The position numbers and the translations under genes were made by a program. The notes under the pieces were generated by a model. The model saw nothing but the letters and a program-made list of their open reading frames with translations. It ran no database searches and was not told the DNA's origin. A stretch of DNA of 64,000 nucleotides from a virus. Shown here piece by piece: positions 45,705-53,309 of the stretch; positions within the stretch are counted from its first letter, which is position 1, and the number at the start of each line of letters is the position of its first letter. The stretch covers positions 1 through 64,000 of the IMG/VR virus record IMGVR_UViG_3300044946_000428. One strand, 5' to 3'.

Positions 45705-47195
45705 GTGAGCGCAATGCTCGAAGACACCACCGAGGAGACCCTCGCCGCCATCACCAAGGCGCAGACCACGGGCATCCTCGAGTCCACCGGCATCTACAGC
45801 TACGACCTGTCCGAGCTCGTCAGCCTGATTCCGGTCGTCACCCCGTTCCGCGACAAGGTGACCCGCAAGACCAGCCCTGACGGGAATCCGTTCGCGGTCT
45901 GGCGGGCGATTATGAACCTGACTGACTCGCAGCCGGACCCGTCCATGGGCTTCGACTACGCGGCCAACGAGGTCCTCTTCTCCGAGCAGGACTTCCAGTC
46001 CAAGTACAAGCCGACCGGCCTCGCGTACAGCGTCACCCAGGACGCCTTCGACCTCGCCAAGGGCTATGCCGACCCCTACGCCGTCGCCACGTTCCAGACC
46101 CTCAACCAGGTCCTGATCGCGGACGACCGCAAGCTCCTCGGCGCTCAGTCCTTCGCCCTCGCCGCCGCCACTGCGCCCACCCTGACGCAGCACACCACCG
46201 GCGGCACCATCGGCGCCGTCACTGCCTACATCGGCGTCGCCGGCCGCACCGGCAGCGGCTACTACTACGGCTCCGGCAACAGCCAGGGCGCGAACGCGAG
46301 CACCGTATTCGGCTCCGGCACCACGAACTCGATCACTGCGACCACCGCGGCGATCCGCGGCGCCGTCGCCTACGACTGGTTCTACAGCGCCAACGGCACC
46401 ACCTGGTACTACTACACCACCACGACCACGAACACGGTCACCGTCACCTCGACGATCTCGTCCAACAACTCGCTGCCCACCACACTTCCGGACCTCACCA
46501 GCAACTGGAAGGGCTCCGCCAACACGGTCCCGACCTACAACGGCAGCGCGGACAACGGCAGCGCGAACGCAAACGACTACGACGGCTTCCTCGCCTCGCT
46601 CACCGGCGACTACAGCAGCACCGGCCAGTGGGTGCAGCCCGGCACCGCCACCGCGAACCCGTCCGTGTTCAACTCCCTCAACGGCGCGGCCCTGACCCTG
46701 TCCGGCGGCTCCATCGCCGAGATCGAGAACCTGCTGTTCCTGCCGCTGTGGAACCAGGTCAAGTGCTCCCCGACCGCGATCATGTGCAATGCGGCGCAGG
46801 CTCAGGAGATCGCGAACCTCGTCCTCGGCAGCAACTCCGCGACCACGTTCCTGAACACCGACGCGTCCGGCCGTATCTCCGTGACCGCCGGTGGCCGGGT
46901 CGGCGAGATCGTGAACGCGCCCGCTGGCGGAGTTACGGTTCCGATCGAGGTCCACGTCTCCCTCCCGCCGGGCACCATCATCGCCCGGTCCGACCGGGTC
47001 CCGTTCCCGCAGGCCAACATCAGCTCCGTGCTCGAGTACCGCAACCTGCGCGACATGGCCCAGTTCGACTACGGCATCTCCCGGATCGCGAACACCGCTG
47101 GTGGAGGCCCGAGGCGCGAGGCGGAAATCCGATCTGTGGGAGCTCTGGTGAATAGGGCACCCGTCGCGGCCGGGGTGCTTAGCTGCGTCGCGTAG
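45705..47195 (+). CDS. Major capsid protein (HK97-like), 496 aa
   Basis: Position after protease/scaffold, length and sequence type fit a major capsid protein. N-terminal helix (TEETLAAITKAQTTGILEST), body strands (PVVTPFRDKVTRKTSPDGNP, AVWRAIMNLTDS) and a typical C-terminal strand pattern (EIRSVGALVNRAPVAAGVLS). Between about residues 150 and 310 is a Thr/Tyr/Ser/Gly-rich insertion (DWFYSANGTTWYYYTTTTTN) that looks like an Ig-type or insertion domain on the capsid surface. GTG at 45705. The second homing endonuclease gene follows directly. Confidence 0.78.
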   Translation: MSAMLEDTTEETLAAITKAQTTGILESTGIYSYDLSELVSLIPVVTPFRDKVTRKTSPDGNPFAVWRAIMNLTDSQPDPSMGFDYAANEVLFSEQDFQSKYKPTGLAYSVTQDAFDLAKGYADPYAVATFQTLNQVLIADDRKLLGAQSFALAAATAPTLTQHTTGGTIGAVTAYIGVAGRTGSGYYYGSGNSQGANASTVFGSGTTNSITATTAAIRGAVAYDWFYSANGTTWYYYTTTTTNTVTVTSTISSNNSLPTTLPDLTSNWKGSANTVPTYNGSADNGSANANDYDGFLASLTGDYSSTGQWVQPGTATANPSVFNSLNGAALTLSGGSIAEIENLLFLPLWNQVKCSPTAIMCNAAQAQEIANLVLGSNSATTFLNTDASGRISVTAGGRVGEIVNAPAGGVTVPIEVHVSLPPGTIIARSDRVPFPQANISSVLEYRNLRDMAQFDYGISRIANTAGGGPRREAEIRSVGALVNRAPVAAGVLSCVA

Positions 47196-47253
47196 GCTTC
47201 GGCCTGTGGCTTTCTCTGCGTCGCCCCGACGGGATGGCAGAAGCCTGTGGTAC

Positions 47254-47294
47254 GATGTAGAGAACGAAATCGACTTGATTTCGTTCTCTACATC
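47254..47294. repeat. Perfect 18-bp inverted repeat upstream of the HNH gene
   Basis: GATGTAGAGAACGAAATC (47254-47271) is the exact reverse complement of 47277-47294, with a five-base loop GACTT. The right arm ends two bases before the ribosome site GGAGGGAAG (47293-47303 region). TACGAT overlapping the left arm may be a -10. It could be a cleavage-target relic, an operator or an mRNA hairpin hiding the start. Confidence 0.85.
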
Positions 47295-47303
47295 GGAGGG
47301 AAG

Positions 47304-48329
47304 ATGACGGTCCACACCGGCGGAATCTGCTCGATCGAAGAGTGCCCAAAGCCCATGTTCGGCCGCACGTGGTGTTCCGCCCACTATGCGCTCTGGCGAA
47401 AGTACGGCGACCCACGGTCCCCCGTGCGCGCCTACGCGAAGCAAGGGCCCACGTGTACCGAAGACGGCTGCGACAGCCCACCCAAGTCCGGCGGCCTGTG
47501 CGTAAAGCACCGCCACCTAATGGACCGTCACGGAACGACCGAGGATTCTCGGTCGCGCCGCTTCTGGCAGAAGGTCAACAAGGACGGGCCCATTCCCGCC
47601 AGCCGACCCGAGCTGGGGCCGTGCTGGATATGGACGGGCTATGTAGCCCCAAAGACGGGATACGGCCAGTACGGCGGCCATGGGTCGGGCAGGTCGCGGC
47701 TGGTACATCGGGTCGCCTACGAGTACCTCGTTGGGCCGATACCTGAGGGCATGCACCTGGACCACCTGTGCAGGAATCGGCAATGCGTCAACGCGCTCCA
47801 GCACTTGGAGCCCGTGCCCCCGCGCGAGAACATCCTTCGCGGGGATCAGGGCGCCTTCTGGGGCTACGTTCCCGAGGTAGTGCCCCCGGCGCCCAGGAGC
47901 GAGAAGCCCGAGATCTGCTCCGAACCGGGCTGCTCGCGCCGCGCAGCCAATCCGTCCAAGCGCGGCATGTGCCGTCCCTGCTACCGGGTGTGGCTCAAGC
48001 GCGAGGACCGCCCTGTGCCCCTTACGGTCGAAGAACGGTTCTGGGCGAAGGTCGACAAGGACGGGCCCATCCCGGAGCATAAGCCCGAGTTGGGGCCCTG
48101 CTGGGTATGGACCGCAGGCATCAACTCGAAGACGGGATACGGGCGCTTCGGCGTGAAGCACGGGCACATGATGGACGCCCACCGCTATGCCTACCTCCTG
48201 GAGCACGGCTCGATTCCCGAGGGCTTCGAAGTGCACCACGAATGCCACCGTCGCCGTTGCCTCCGCATAGATCACCTACGAGCCGTGTCTCGCGCGGAGA
48301 ACGTGGCCGAGCGCAAAGTGCGCCGTTAG
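47304..48329 (+). CDS. Homing endonuclease with duplicated zinc-finger/HNH unit, 341 aa
   Basis: Two halves repeat each other. Half one has Cys-His fingers (CSIEEC...CSAH, CTEDGC...CVKH) and an HNH domain at 86-180 (CWIWTGYVAPKTGYGQYG, HLDHLCRNRQCVN). Half two has CSEPGC...CRPC and an HNH domain at 245-335 (CWVWTAGINSKTGYGRFG, VHHECHRRRC). HNH enzymes nick or cut DNA and spread as mobile genes. The ATG at 47304 follows GGAGGGAAG. It lies between the major capsid gene and the next head gene, and is related in its HNH type to the gene at 41869. Confidence 0.85.
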   Translation: MTVHTGGICSIEECPKPMFGRTWCSAHYALWRKYGDPRSPVRAYAKQGPTCTEDGCDSPPKSGGLCVKHRHLMDRHGTTEDSRSRRFWQKVNKDGPIPASRPELGPCWIWTGYVAPKTGYGQYGGHGSGRSRLVHRVAYEYLVGPIPEGMHLDHLCRNRQCVNALQHLEPVPPRENILRGDQGAFWGYVPEVVPPAPRSEKPEICSEPGCSRRAANPSKRGMCRPCYRVWLKREDRPVPLTVEERFWAKVDKDGPIPEHKPELGPCWVWTAGINSKTGYGRFGVKHGHMMDAHRYAYLLEHGSIPEGFEVHHECHRRRCLRIDHLRAVSRAENVAERKVRR

Positions 48330-48348
48330 TGGGACTCAAGAACATCCG

Positions 48349-48375
48349 AGGCCCGGACCACTGCGGTCCGGGCCT
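48349..48375 (+). terminator. 11-bp hairpin after the HNH gene
   Basis: AGGCCCGGACC (48349-48359) pairs with GGTCCGGGCCT (48365-48375), five-base loop, then TTCG. Probable terminator, either of the capsid operon or of the endonuclease gene. Confidence 0.6.
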
Positions 48376-48411
48376 TCGCCTTTCCCAAACTACTGACCGA
48401 GGAGCGCGCTG

Positions 48412-48849
48412 ATGCGCCTTTACAACACTGAGGGCGCGGCTCAGGTCGACGACCCGGAATACGGAACGTTCAAGCCGGGTGAGTCGGGCGCGTTCGATGG
48501 CCTGCCGGACGGCATGTACGCGAAGCTTCACGGCCGGCCGGGCTGGGAGAACGAGGCGGAGCGAGCGGCGCGGCTCACGGCGGAGCAGATGGAGAAGCTG
48601 CGAGACCCGGCAACGATGCTCGCGGAACTTCAGAAGATGACGGCCAATCAGAGCGAGTTCACGTCGCTGCTGGCGAACGCGCTCGGCATGGCGAAGTCGG
48701 CCGACGCCGAGGCCCTGACGCCGCCCGCGCCCGCCGCATCCACCGCTCCGGCCGCCACCACTCCGGACGAGACGCCCACTTCGACTCCTGCGCCCGTGAA
48801 GCCCACGCGGACCTCGAAGAAGGCTGCTGCCGCGCCGCCCGCCGCCTGA
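48412..48849 (+). CDS. Small head-region protein, 145 aa
   Basis: ATG at 48412 behind GAGGAG. N-terminal MRLYNTEGAAQVDDPEYGTF and a helical middle (ARLTAEQMEKLRDPATMLAE), then a Pro/Ala/Thr-rich basic tail ending in KPTRTSKKAAAAPPAA. Genes of this size and plan commonly lie between the major capsid and connector genes; role unknown. Confidence 0.6.
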   Translation: MRLYNTEGAAQVDDPEYGTFKPGESGAFDGLPDGMYAKLHGRPGWENEAERAARLTAEQMEKLRDPATMLAELQKMTANQSEFTSLLANALGMAKSADAEALTPPAPAASTAPAATTPDETPTSTPAPVKPTRTSKKAAAAPPAA

Positions 48850-48895
48850 TCCTCTGCCCGCTTTGAACGCCTCCTGACTGATCGGCCGGGCGGGG

Positions 48896-49882
48896 GTGGT
48901 CGGCGTGGGGCTTGGAACGCCGTATGTGACAGGGGCCGTGCTTCAGAATGCCCCGACGGGATCGGCGTGGTCGTCGATTCCTACGCCGCAGTCTTCGCTT
49001 CCCGCGCAGGAGGCTGAGGCGACCAACGTGTGCTGGCGGGCCACGTCGATCGTGGACTCGTATTGCCACCAGGTTCTTCGCGCGACGGTCGCTAACGAGC
49101 AGCTGACTGGCCCGGGTGCGCCGCGCTTCGGGTTCATGCCCGGCACCGACCAGTACATGCTGACGATGCGCCAGTGGCCGATCTCGGAGATCCTCGCGAT
49201 CCAGTACGCGGCCAACCGTCCGCCGCTGACGTGGAACACGGTCGCCTCGGACAAATACCTGATCAACCATCCACTGATCGGGCAGTACACGGACACGGCG
49301 TCGGCTACCGCGCCAGACGGCGGCTGGTCGATCCAGGTGGACCCGTGCGCGATCAACGCGAGCTCGGGCGGCGTGTATGGGCCGGCGCGTGGCGGCCGGT
49401 GGCGGCGTAATGGCCTGCGGCTGTTGGTGTCGTATACGAACGGCTGGCCGCACACGTCGCTTACCGCGCCTGTCGAGGCGGATGCCACCACGATCGAGGT
49501 GGACGACGTTACCGGCTGGGTGGGGGCGTCGGGGTTCTGCTACGACGGTTCGTTCACGGAGCAGGTCGCGGTTACGGATGTCGCCGCGAACAGTCCGCTT
49601 GCGCTGCCGAACGGCGTCGGGACGGCGCAGACGGGGCCGGGCACGGTGACGTTGTCGTCGCCGCTCGCTTTCGCGCACGACGAGGGGACGCTGGTCTCTG
49701 CGCTGCCCGCGAATGTCATGCAGGCGACGATCCTGGTGGCGACGTCGCAGGTGCTGGATTCGGGGATCGAGTCGATCAGTGCGCAGACGCTGTCGGGCTC
49801 GACGTCGCTGGGCGGCACGGGCGTCGCGGACCTGATCGGGCAGATCAAGGATCTGCTCAACCCGTACCGGCGGGTGGTCTAG
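48896..49882 (+). CDS. Head-tail connector-like protein, 328 aa
   Basis: GTG at 48896. The opening region has helices and strands typical of connector/adaptor proteins (EATNVCWRATSIVDSYCHQV, MTMRQWPISEILAIQYAANR). A later insertion (TTIEVDDVTGWVGASGFC and VTLSSPLAFAHDEGTLV) looks like a small beta domain seen in actinophage structural proteins. The end is helical (VADLIGQIKDLLNPYRRVV). Assigned by position between head and tail genes and by general pattern. Confidence 0.6.
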   Translation: MVGVGLGTPYVTGAVLQNAPTGSAWSSIPTPQSSLPAQEAEATNVCWRATSIVDSYCHQVLRATVANEQLTGPGAPRFGFMPGTDQYMLTMRQWPISEILAIQYAANRPPLTWNTVASDKYLINHPLIGQYTDTASATAPDGGWSIQVDPCAINASSGGVYGPARGGRWRRNGLRLLVSYTNGWPHTSLTAPVEADATTIEVDDVTGWVGASGFCYDGSFTEQVAVTDVAANSPLALPNGVGTAQTGPGTVTLSSPLAFAHDEGTLVSALPANVMQATILVATSQVLDSGIESISAQTLSGSTSLGGTGVADLIGQIKDLLNPYRRVV

Positions 49883-50365
49883 TTGGCCCTCAACGCGGTC
49901 CAATCGTACGTATACGGCTTGATTAACGGGCTCCAGATCCCGTGGGACGGCATCCCGCCGGTCACCGCGTACATCACCCCTCCGGCGCCGGGCGCGTTCA
50001 ACGGCCCGATCGCCCTGATTGCCGGTGCCCGCGCCCAGGCATCGCGAGAGACGATGCCGCGAGGCATGGGTTTCAAGAACCTGGTCTGGACGGTCGAGGT
50101 CTACCTGCACTACCAGTCGCCGCCCACGGCGCCGAACCTGGACCAGGTCTTCCCGATCATCGTGGACGCGGTCATGGCGGTGATGTGGAGCACGACGATG
50201 CCCAAGCCGATCGAGGACCCGACGACGGGCGCGAAGTCGAGTGTGATGAGCGTCGGCGAGCGGTTCACGGTGGACTACCCGCCGGTGCGCACCGCGAACA
50301 AGTCCCAGACATACGTCTACGTGGCGCGGATCCAGTTCGAGGTCAAGGAACTGCTGCAGGCGTGA
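49883..50365 (+). CDS. Neck/tail-completion protein, 160 aa
   Basis: TTG start at 49883, directly after the previous stop. Alpha/beta pattern NAVQSYVYGLINGLQIPWDG, then RGMGFKNLVWTVEVYLHYQS and VARIQFEVKELLQA. Size and place match the stopper or tail-completion proteins of siphophages. No catalytic motif. Function by context. Confidence 0.6.
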   Translation: MALNAVQSYVYGLINGLQIPWDGIPPVTAYITPPAPGAFNGPIALIAGARAQASRETMPRGMGFKNLVWTVEVYLHYQSPPTAPNLDQVFPIIVDAVMAVMWSTTMPKPIEDPTTGAKSSVMSVGERFTVDYPPVRTANKSQTYVYVARIQFEVKELLQA

Positions 50366-50377
50366 CGGAGGTGCGCG

Positions 50378-50818
50378 GTGCCCGACTCGTTCTTCTCGGC
50401 CGCCCTGGAAGGGGATTCGTCGAAACTCGCCGGTCTCGATGTGACGGCCGAGATGGCCGCCTGGGCGAAGAAGTGGTCCTCGGTGGTCACGGGCGAACTG
50501 GCCGGCGCGGCCCCGGTGGGTCAGGGCGAGAACGCGGGCGCACTACGGGACTCGATCGGCGCACCGGCGATCGAGGCCGGTGCGGGCCGGGTGTCGATGA
50601 CGTGGACGTCGGACGCGCCGTACGCCGGGTTCGTGATCGCGGGTACGTCGCCGCATCCGATCTACCCGAAGAACGTCAAGGCGCTGCACTGGGACGACGT
50701 GTTCGCCCTGCACGTCAACCATCCGGGCACGCAGCCGGATCCGTTCCCGCAGCGCGCGATCGATCACCTGTTGCCGGAACTGACCGCGTCGCTCGCGGCA
50801 ATTTTCGAGGAGATGTAG
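50378..50818 (+). CDS. HK97 gp10-like neck protein, 146 aa
   Basis: GTG at 50378 behind ACGGAGGTG. The segment SDAPYAGFVIAGTSPHPIYP followed by VNHPGTQPDPFPQRAIDHLL is the conserved core of the HK97 gp10-like family, which acts at the head-tail joint in siphophages. N-terminal helices precede it. It is followed without gap by the next gene. Confidence 0.8.
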   Translation: MPDSFFSAALEGDSSKLAGLDVTAEMAAWAKKWSSVVTGELAGAAPVGQGENAGALRDSIGAPAIEAGAGRVSMTWTSDAPYAGFVIAGTSPHPIYPKNVKALHWDDVFALHVNHPGTQPDPFPQRAIDHLLPELTASLAAIFEEM

Positions 50819-51118
50819 ATGCCTGCCTCCACGCGTAAGACCGCCGATGCCACACCCGCTGACGAGGCCGAGGCCGCCGTTGTGCCGGTCGCGGAGTCGG
50901 AGGCGTCGGTGGCCGAGGAGGCGCCCGCCGCGGACGCTCCCGCGTCGCCGTCCGTCGAGGATTTCCGGGAGCCGGTGATGGTCGTGTTCAACGGGCAGGC
51001 GCAGTCGGCGGTGGCCGGCGTGGGCCTGTGTGACCCGGGTGTCGCGTACCTGCTGCCCGCGGCGGTCGCGGACGACGTGTGCCGGGGCGGGCTGTTCACC
51101 CTCGTTGAGTCCGCCTGA
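50819..51118 (+). CDS. Small neck-region protein, 99 aa
   Basis: ATG at 50819 immediately after the previous stop. Ala/Glu-rich disordered first half, then a compact domain (EPVMVVFNGQAQSAVAGVGL, GVAYLLPAAVADDVCRGG). Last gene before a strong terminator and the major tail gene. Possibly a tail terminator or accessory protein; not certain. Confidence 0.55.
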   Translation: MPASTRKTADATPADEAEAAVVPVAESEASVAEEAPAADAPASPSVEDFREPVMVVFNGQAQSAVAGVGLCDPGVAYLLPAAVADDVCRGGLFTLVESA

Positions 51119-51136
51119 CCCACCCGATCTACCTGC

Positions 51137-51160
51137 GCCCCGCCTCATGCGGGGCTTTTT
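51137..51160 (+). terminator. Strong Rho-independent terminator
   Basis: GCCCCGC (51137-51143) pairs with GCGGGGC (51149-51155), five-base loop, followed by TTTTT and more T-rich sequence. It separates head/neck from tail genes. Confidence 0.9.
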
Positions 51161-51224
51161 CTTTCTCGCCTGCGCTGCACGGCGAGCACCTGTTGATGCC
51201 TAAGCGCAGAAAGGCGGCGGCGCC

Positions 51225-52451
51225 ATGACCACGGCGGTGACGGCGAAGTTCGGTGCCCTCTCGGACACGGGGATGGCGCAGGAGGCGGTGTACGGCCAGC
51301 CGCTGTCTGCGACGACGTATTTCCCGATGACCGGCAACGGGATGAACATCGACCCGGGGCTGTTCTCCCCGACGTTGATGTTCGGGCACCGGGACAAGAA
51401 CTCGTTCGCGCTCAACGGCCAGTTCAAGAATGCGGGGACGCTGGCGGGCCCGGTGTGGCCGACGAACGCGGCCAGTCTGATTCCGGGCGCGATCGGAGCG
51501 GACGCGCAGGCCGGGTATGGGGTTGTGGGCACGGCCGCTTCGGGCTCGACGACGCTCTCGGGCGGCGTTTCGGCCGGGGCGACCACTATCACGGTGGCGT
51601 CGGCGACGGGCTTCACGACCGGGCAGATCATCCAGCTGGACGTGAACAACACGGCGACGCCGACGACCTCGGAATGCCGGAAGATCACCGTCTCGGGCAG
51701 CACGTTCACGCTGGACAAGCCGCTCGCCTACGCGCACCTGACGGGTGTGGCCGTGGTGGGGGTGCAGGCGCCGTACACGCACTCGATCCAGCAGGCCGTC
51801 GCGCTCCCGTCCTACACAGTGGAGAAGTGCCTCGGCGGCCCCGCGTCGCTGGGCGGCCAGTCGATTCTGTTCGCCGGTTCCCGCGTGAACAAGCTGTCGA
51901 TCAATGTGACGGCGACGGACGCGGAGGCGGCGCTTTCGGCGGACATGGTGGCGCAGTCGGCGGCGGTGCTCGACTCGCCGACGACCGTCGCCGTGATCAA
52001 CGAGATGCCGTACGTGTTTGCCGAGGGCACGCTCAGCCTGTTCGGGCAGACGGTGGCGCAGGCCTCCGGGTTCACCATGGACATCGACAACCACCTGATC
52101 TCGACGTACACGTTCAACCAGTCGCACAACCTGCAGTTCCTGACCCCCGGCATGCTCGAGGTCAGCGGGAAGATCGACCTGGTGTGGCAGTCGTTCGACG
52201 ACGCCACCTGGGGCTACTGGACCCAGGCGCTCAACGGCGGCCACGGCGTGCTCTCCTTCACGCTCGCGCACCCGACGAACGGCGGCTCGGTCTCCTTCTC
52301 GTGCCCGAACGTGTACATCAAGACGGATGCCGACGACCCGAAGCCCGAGGACATCGTCATGGAGTCCCTCAACTACCTGGCGTTCCTGAACTTCGCGACG
52401 AACAACACGATCTCCGCGACGATCATCGACTCCTCTTACCTGCCGCTCTGA
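51225..52451 (+). CDS. Major tail (tube) protein, 408 aa
   Basis: ATG at 51225 behind AGAAAGG. The start (GALSDTGMAQEAVYGQPLSA) and later NKLSINVTATDAEAALSADM, GTLSLFGQTVAQASGFTMDI and FLTPGMLEVSGKIDLVWQSF match the beta-barrel pattern of siphophage major tail proteins. An inserted segment at about 108-165 (TTLSGGVSAGATTITVASAT) resembles a decoration domain. Position just before the tail chaperones and tape measure agrees. Confidence 0.78.
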   Translation: MTTAVTAKFGALSDTGMAQEAVYGQPLSATTYFPMTGNGMNIDPGLFSPTLMFGHRDKNSFALNGQFKNAGTLAGPVWPTNAASLIPGAIGADAQAGYGVVGTAASGSTTLSGGVSAGATTITVASATGFTTGQIIQLDVNNTATPTTSECRKITVSGSTFTLDKPLAYAHLTGVAVVGVQAPYTHSIQQAVALPSYTVEKCLGGPASLGGQSILFAGSRVNKLSINVTATDAEAALSADMVAQSAAVLDSPTTVAVINEMPYVFAEGTLSLFGQTVAQASGFTMDIDNHLISTYTFNQSHNLQFLTPGMLEVSGKIDLVWQSFDDATWGYWTQALNGGHGVLSFTLAHPTNGGSVSFSCPNVYIKTDADDPKPEDIVMESLNYLAFLNFATNNTISATIIDSSYLPL

Positions 52452-52522
52452 CCGGCCCCACCTCCCACGCCGCGCCCGCGCATACCCGCGCCGGGCGCTT
52501 CACTGTTTCTAAGGACACGCAC

Positions 52523-53110
52523 ATGGGTTTCATGAGCCGCTATGCCGGGACCGAGCGGGTCGATGTGACCGACCTCGGGCCCGACGACGGCACCGAGTAC
52601 TGGGTCGAGATCCGCTCGTCGCTCTCCGGGGACGAGTGGGACCGCGCGGACGCGCTGCACGTGAAGACGGCCGCGAACATGAAGATGGGCGCCGGCAAGG
52701 CGGCCCGTCAGGCTGCCGCGAAGCGCCGGGCCGCGATGGCGAACGGCGCGCAGCCGGAGGACGACGACGACCTGACCGCGCTGCTGTCCTTCGACACGGT
52801 CGCCTACCGGCGGGCGCTGCTCGAGGCCGCGATCGTCTCCTGGAACCTCACGGACCAGCACGGCCGCCCGCTCCCTCTCAAGGACAAGGAGGGTCGGGCC
52901 GCGTCGATCCGGGTGCTGCCCGGGGAGGTGCGGGACCGGCTGTTCGAGCGGATCGAGGAGGGCCGGCCGAAGAAGCGCACCAAGGACGAGGACGCCGACT
53001 TTCCAGGCGACGTGCCGGTCGGCGGCGAGGCGCGGGAAATCGGAGCATCCGCTGATCCAGGAAATCTGGATGCGTCAGATCTGGTGGTCGCGAACTGGGC
53101 TGACGCTTGA
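52523..53110 (+). CDS. Tail assembly chaperone G-like protein, 195 aa
   Basis: ATG at 52523. Acidic start (ERVDVTDLGPDDGTEYWVEI), a helical middle (GKAARQAAAKRRAAMANG, YRRALLEAAIVSWNLTDQHG) and a basic/acidic end. Its place between major tail and tape measure genes is that of gpG, the chaperone that coats the tape measure during tail assembly. A ribosomal frameshift near 53030 would join it to the following frame. Confidence 0.75.
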   Translation: MGFMSRYAGTERVDVTDLGPDDGTEYWVEIRSSLSGDEWDRADALHVKTAANMKMGAGKAARQAAAKRRAAMANGAQPEDDDDLTALLSFDTVAYRRALLEAAIVSWNLTDQHGRPLPLKDKEGRAASIRVLPGEVRDRLFERIEEGRPKKRTKDEDADFPGDVPVGGEAREIGASADPGNLDASDLVVANWADA

Positions 53111-53285
53111 GCAGGCCCGAGCCCGGCATGACCCGCAGGAGTTCGCGGACGCGCTGACGTTCTGGCGGATCGAGGCCGAGGAGCGAAACGCCAAGGGCGG
53201 CTCCGGTGGCGGCCAGGACCCCGAGGCGGTGGACGCCGCGTTCGCACGGCTGCCGAGGATCGAACGGCCCCCGACGGCCGGCTGA
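53031..53285 (+). CDS. Frameshifted T part of tail chaperone (G-T fusion)
   Basis: This frame has no start of its own but shows strong tail-chaperone-like sequence: GKSEHPLIQEIWMRQIWWSR, then DPQEFADALTFWRIEAEERN. It is in the +1 (equally -2) frame relative to the gene 52523-53110, with overlap around GCGCGGGAAATCGG (53030-53043). A shift there would give a G-T fusion of about 253 residues (763 bases minus one). Most siphophages use such recoding. An internal ATG at 53070 could give a short product but would lack the conserved N-terminal part. Confidence 0.65.
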   Translation, partial: RGKSEHPLIQEIWMRQIWWSRTGLTLEQARARHDPQEFADALTFWRIEAEERNAKGGSGGGQDPEAVDAAFARLPRIERPPTAG

Positions 53286-53309
53286 CGTGCACGGGGCGGA
53301 GGTGGCCTC

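Noticed and set aside
43938-47516. A 1192-codon open frame on the minus strand across the protease/scaffold and capsid genes
   Set aside because: It mirrors the GC-rich plus-strand genes, has low-complexity Gly/Arg/Val composition and runs through a terminator and intergenic regions. The plus-strand genes have clear phage families.
53033-53040. GGGAAAT as a -1 slippery site for the tail chaperone
   Set aside because: It is not in register with the zero frame, and the -1 frame stops at 53055. The conserved continuation is in the +1/-2 frame.
53070-53285. Independent 71-residue gene starting at ATG 53070
   Set aside because: The chaperone-like sequence continues upstream of this ATG (HPLIQEIW), so it is better explained as the frameshifted extension.
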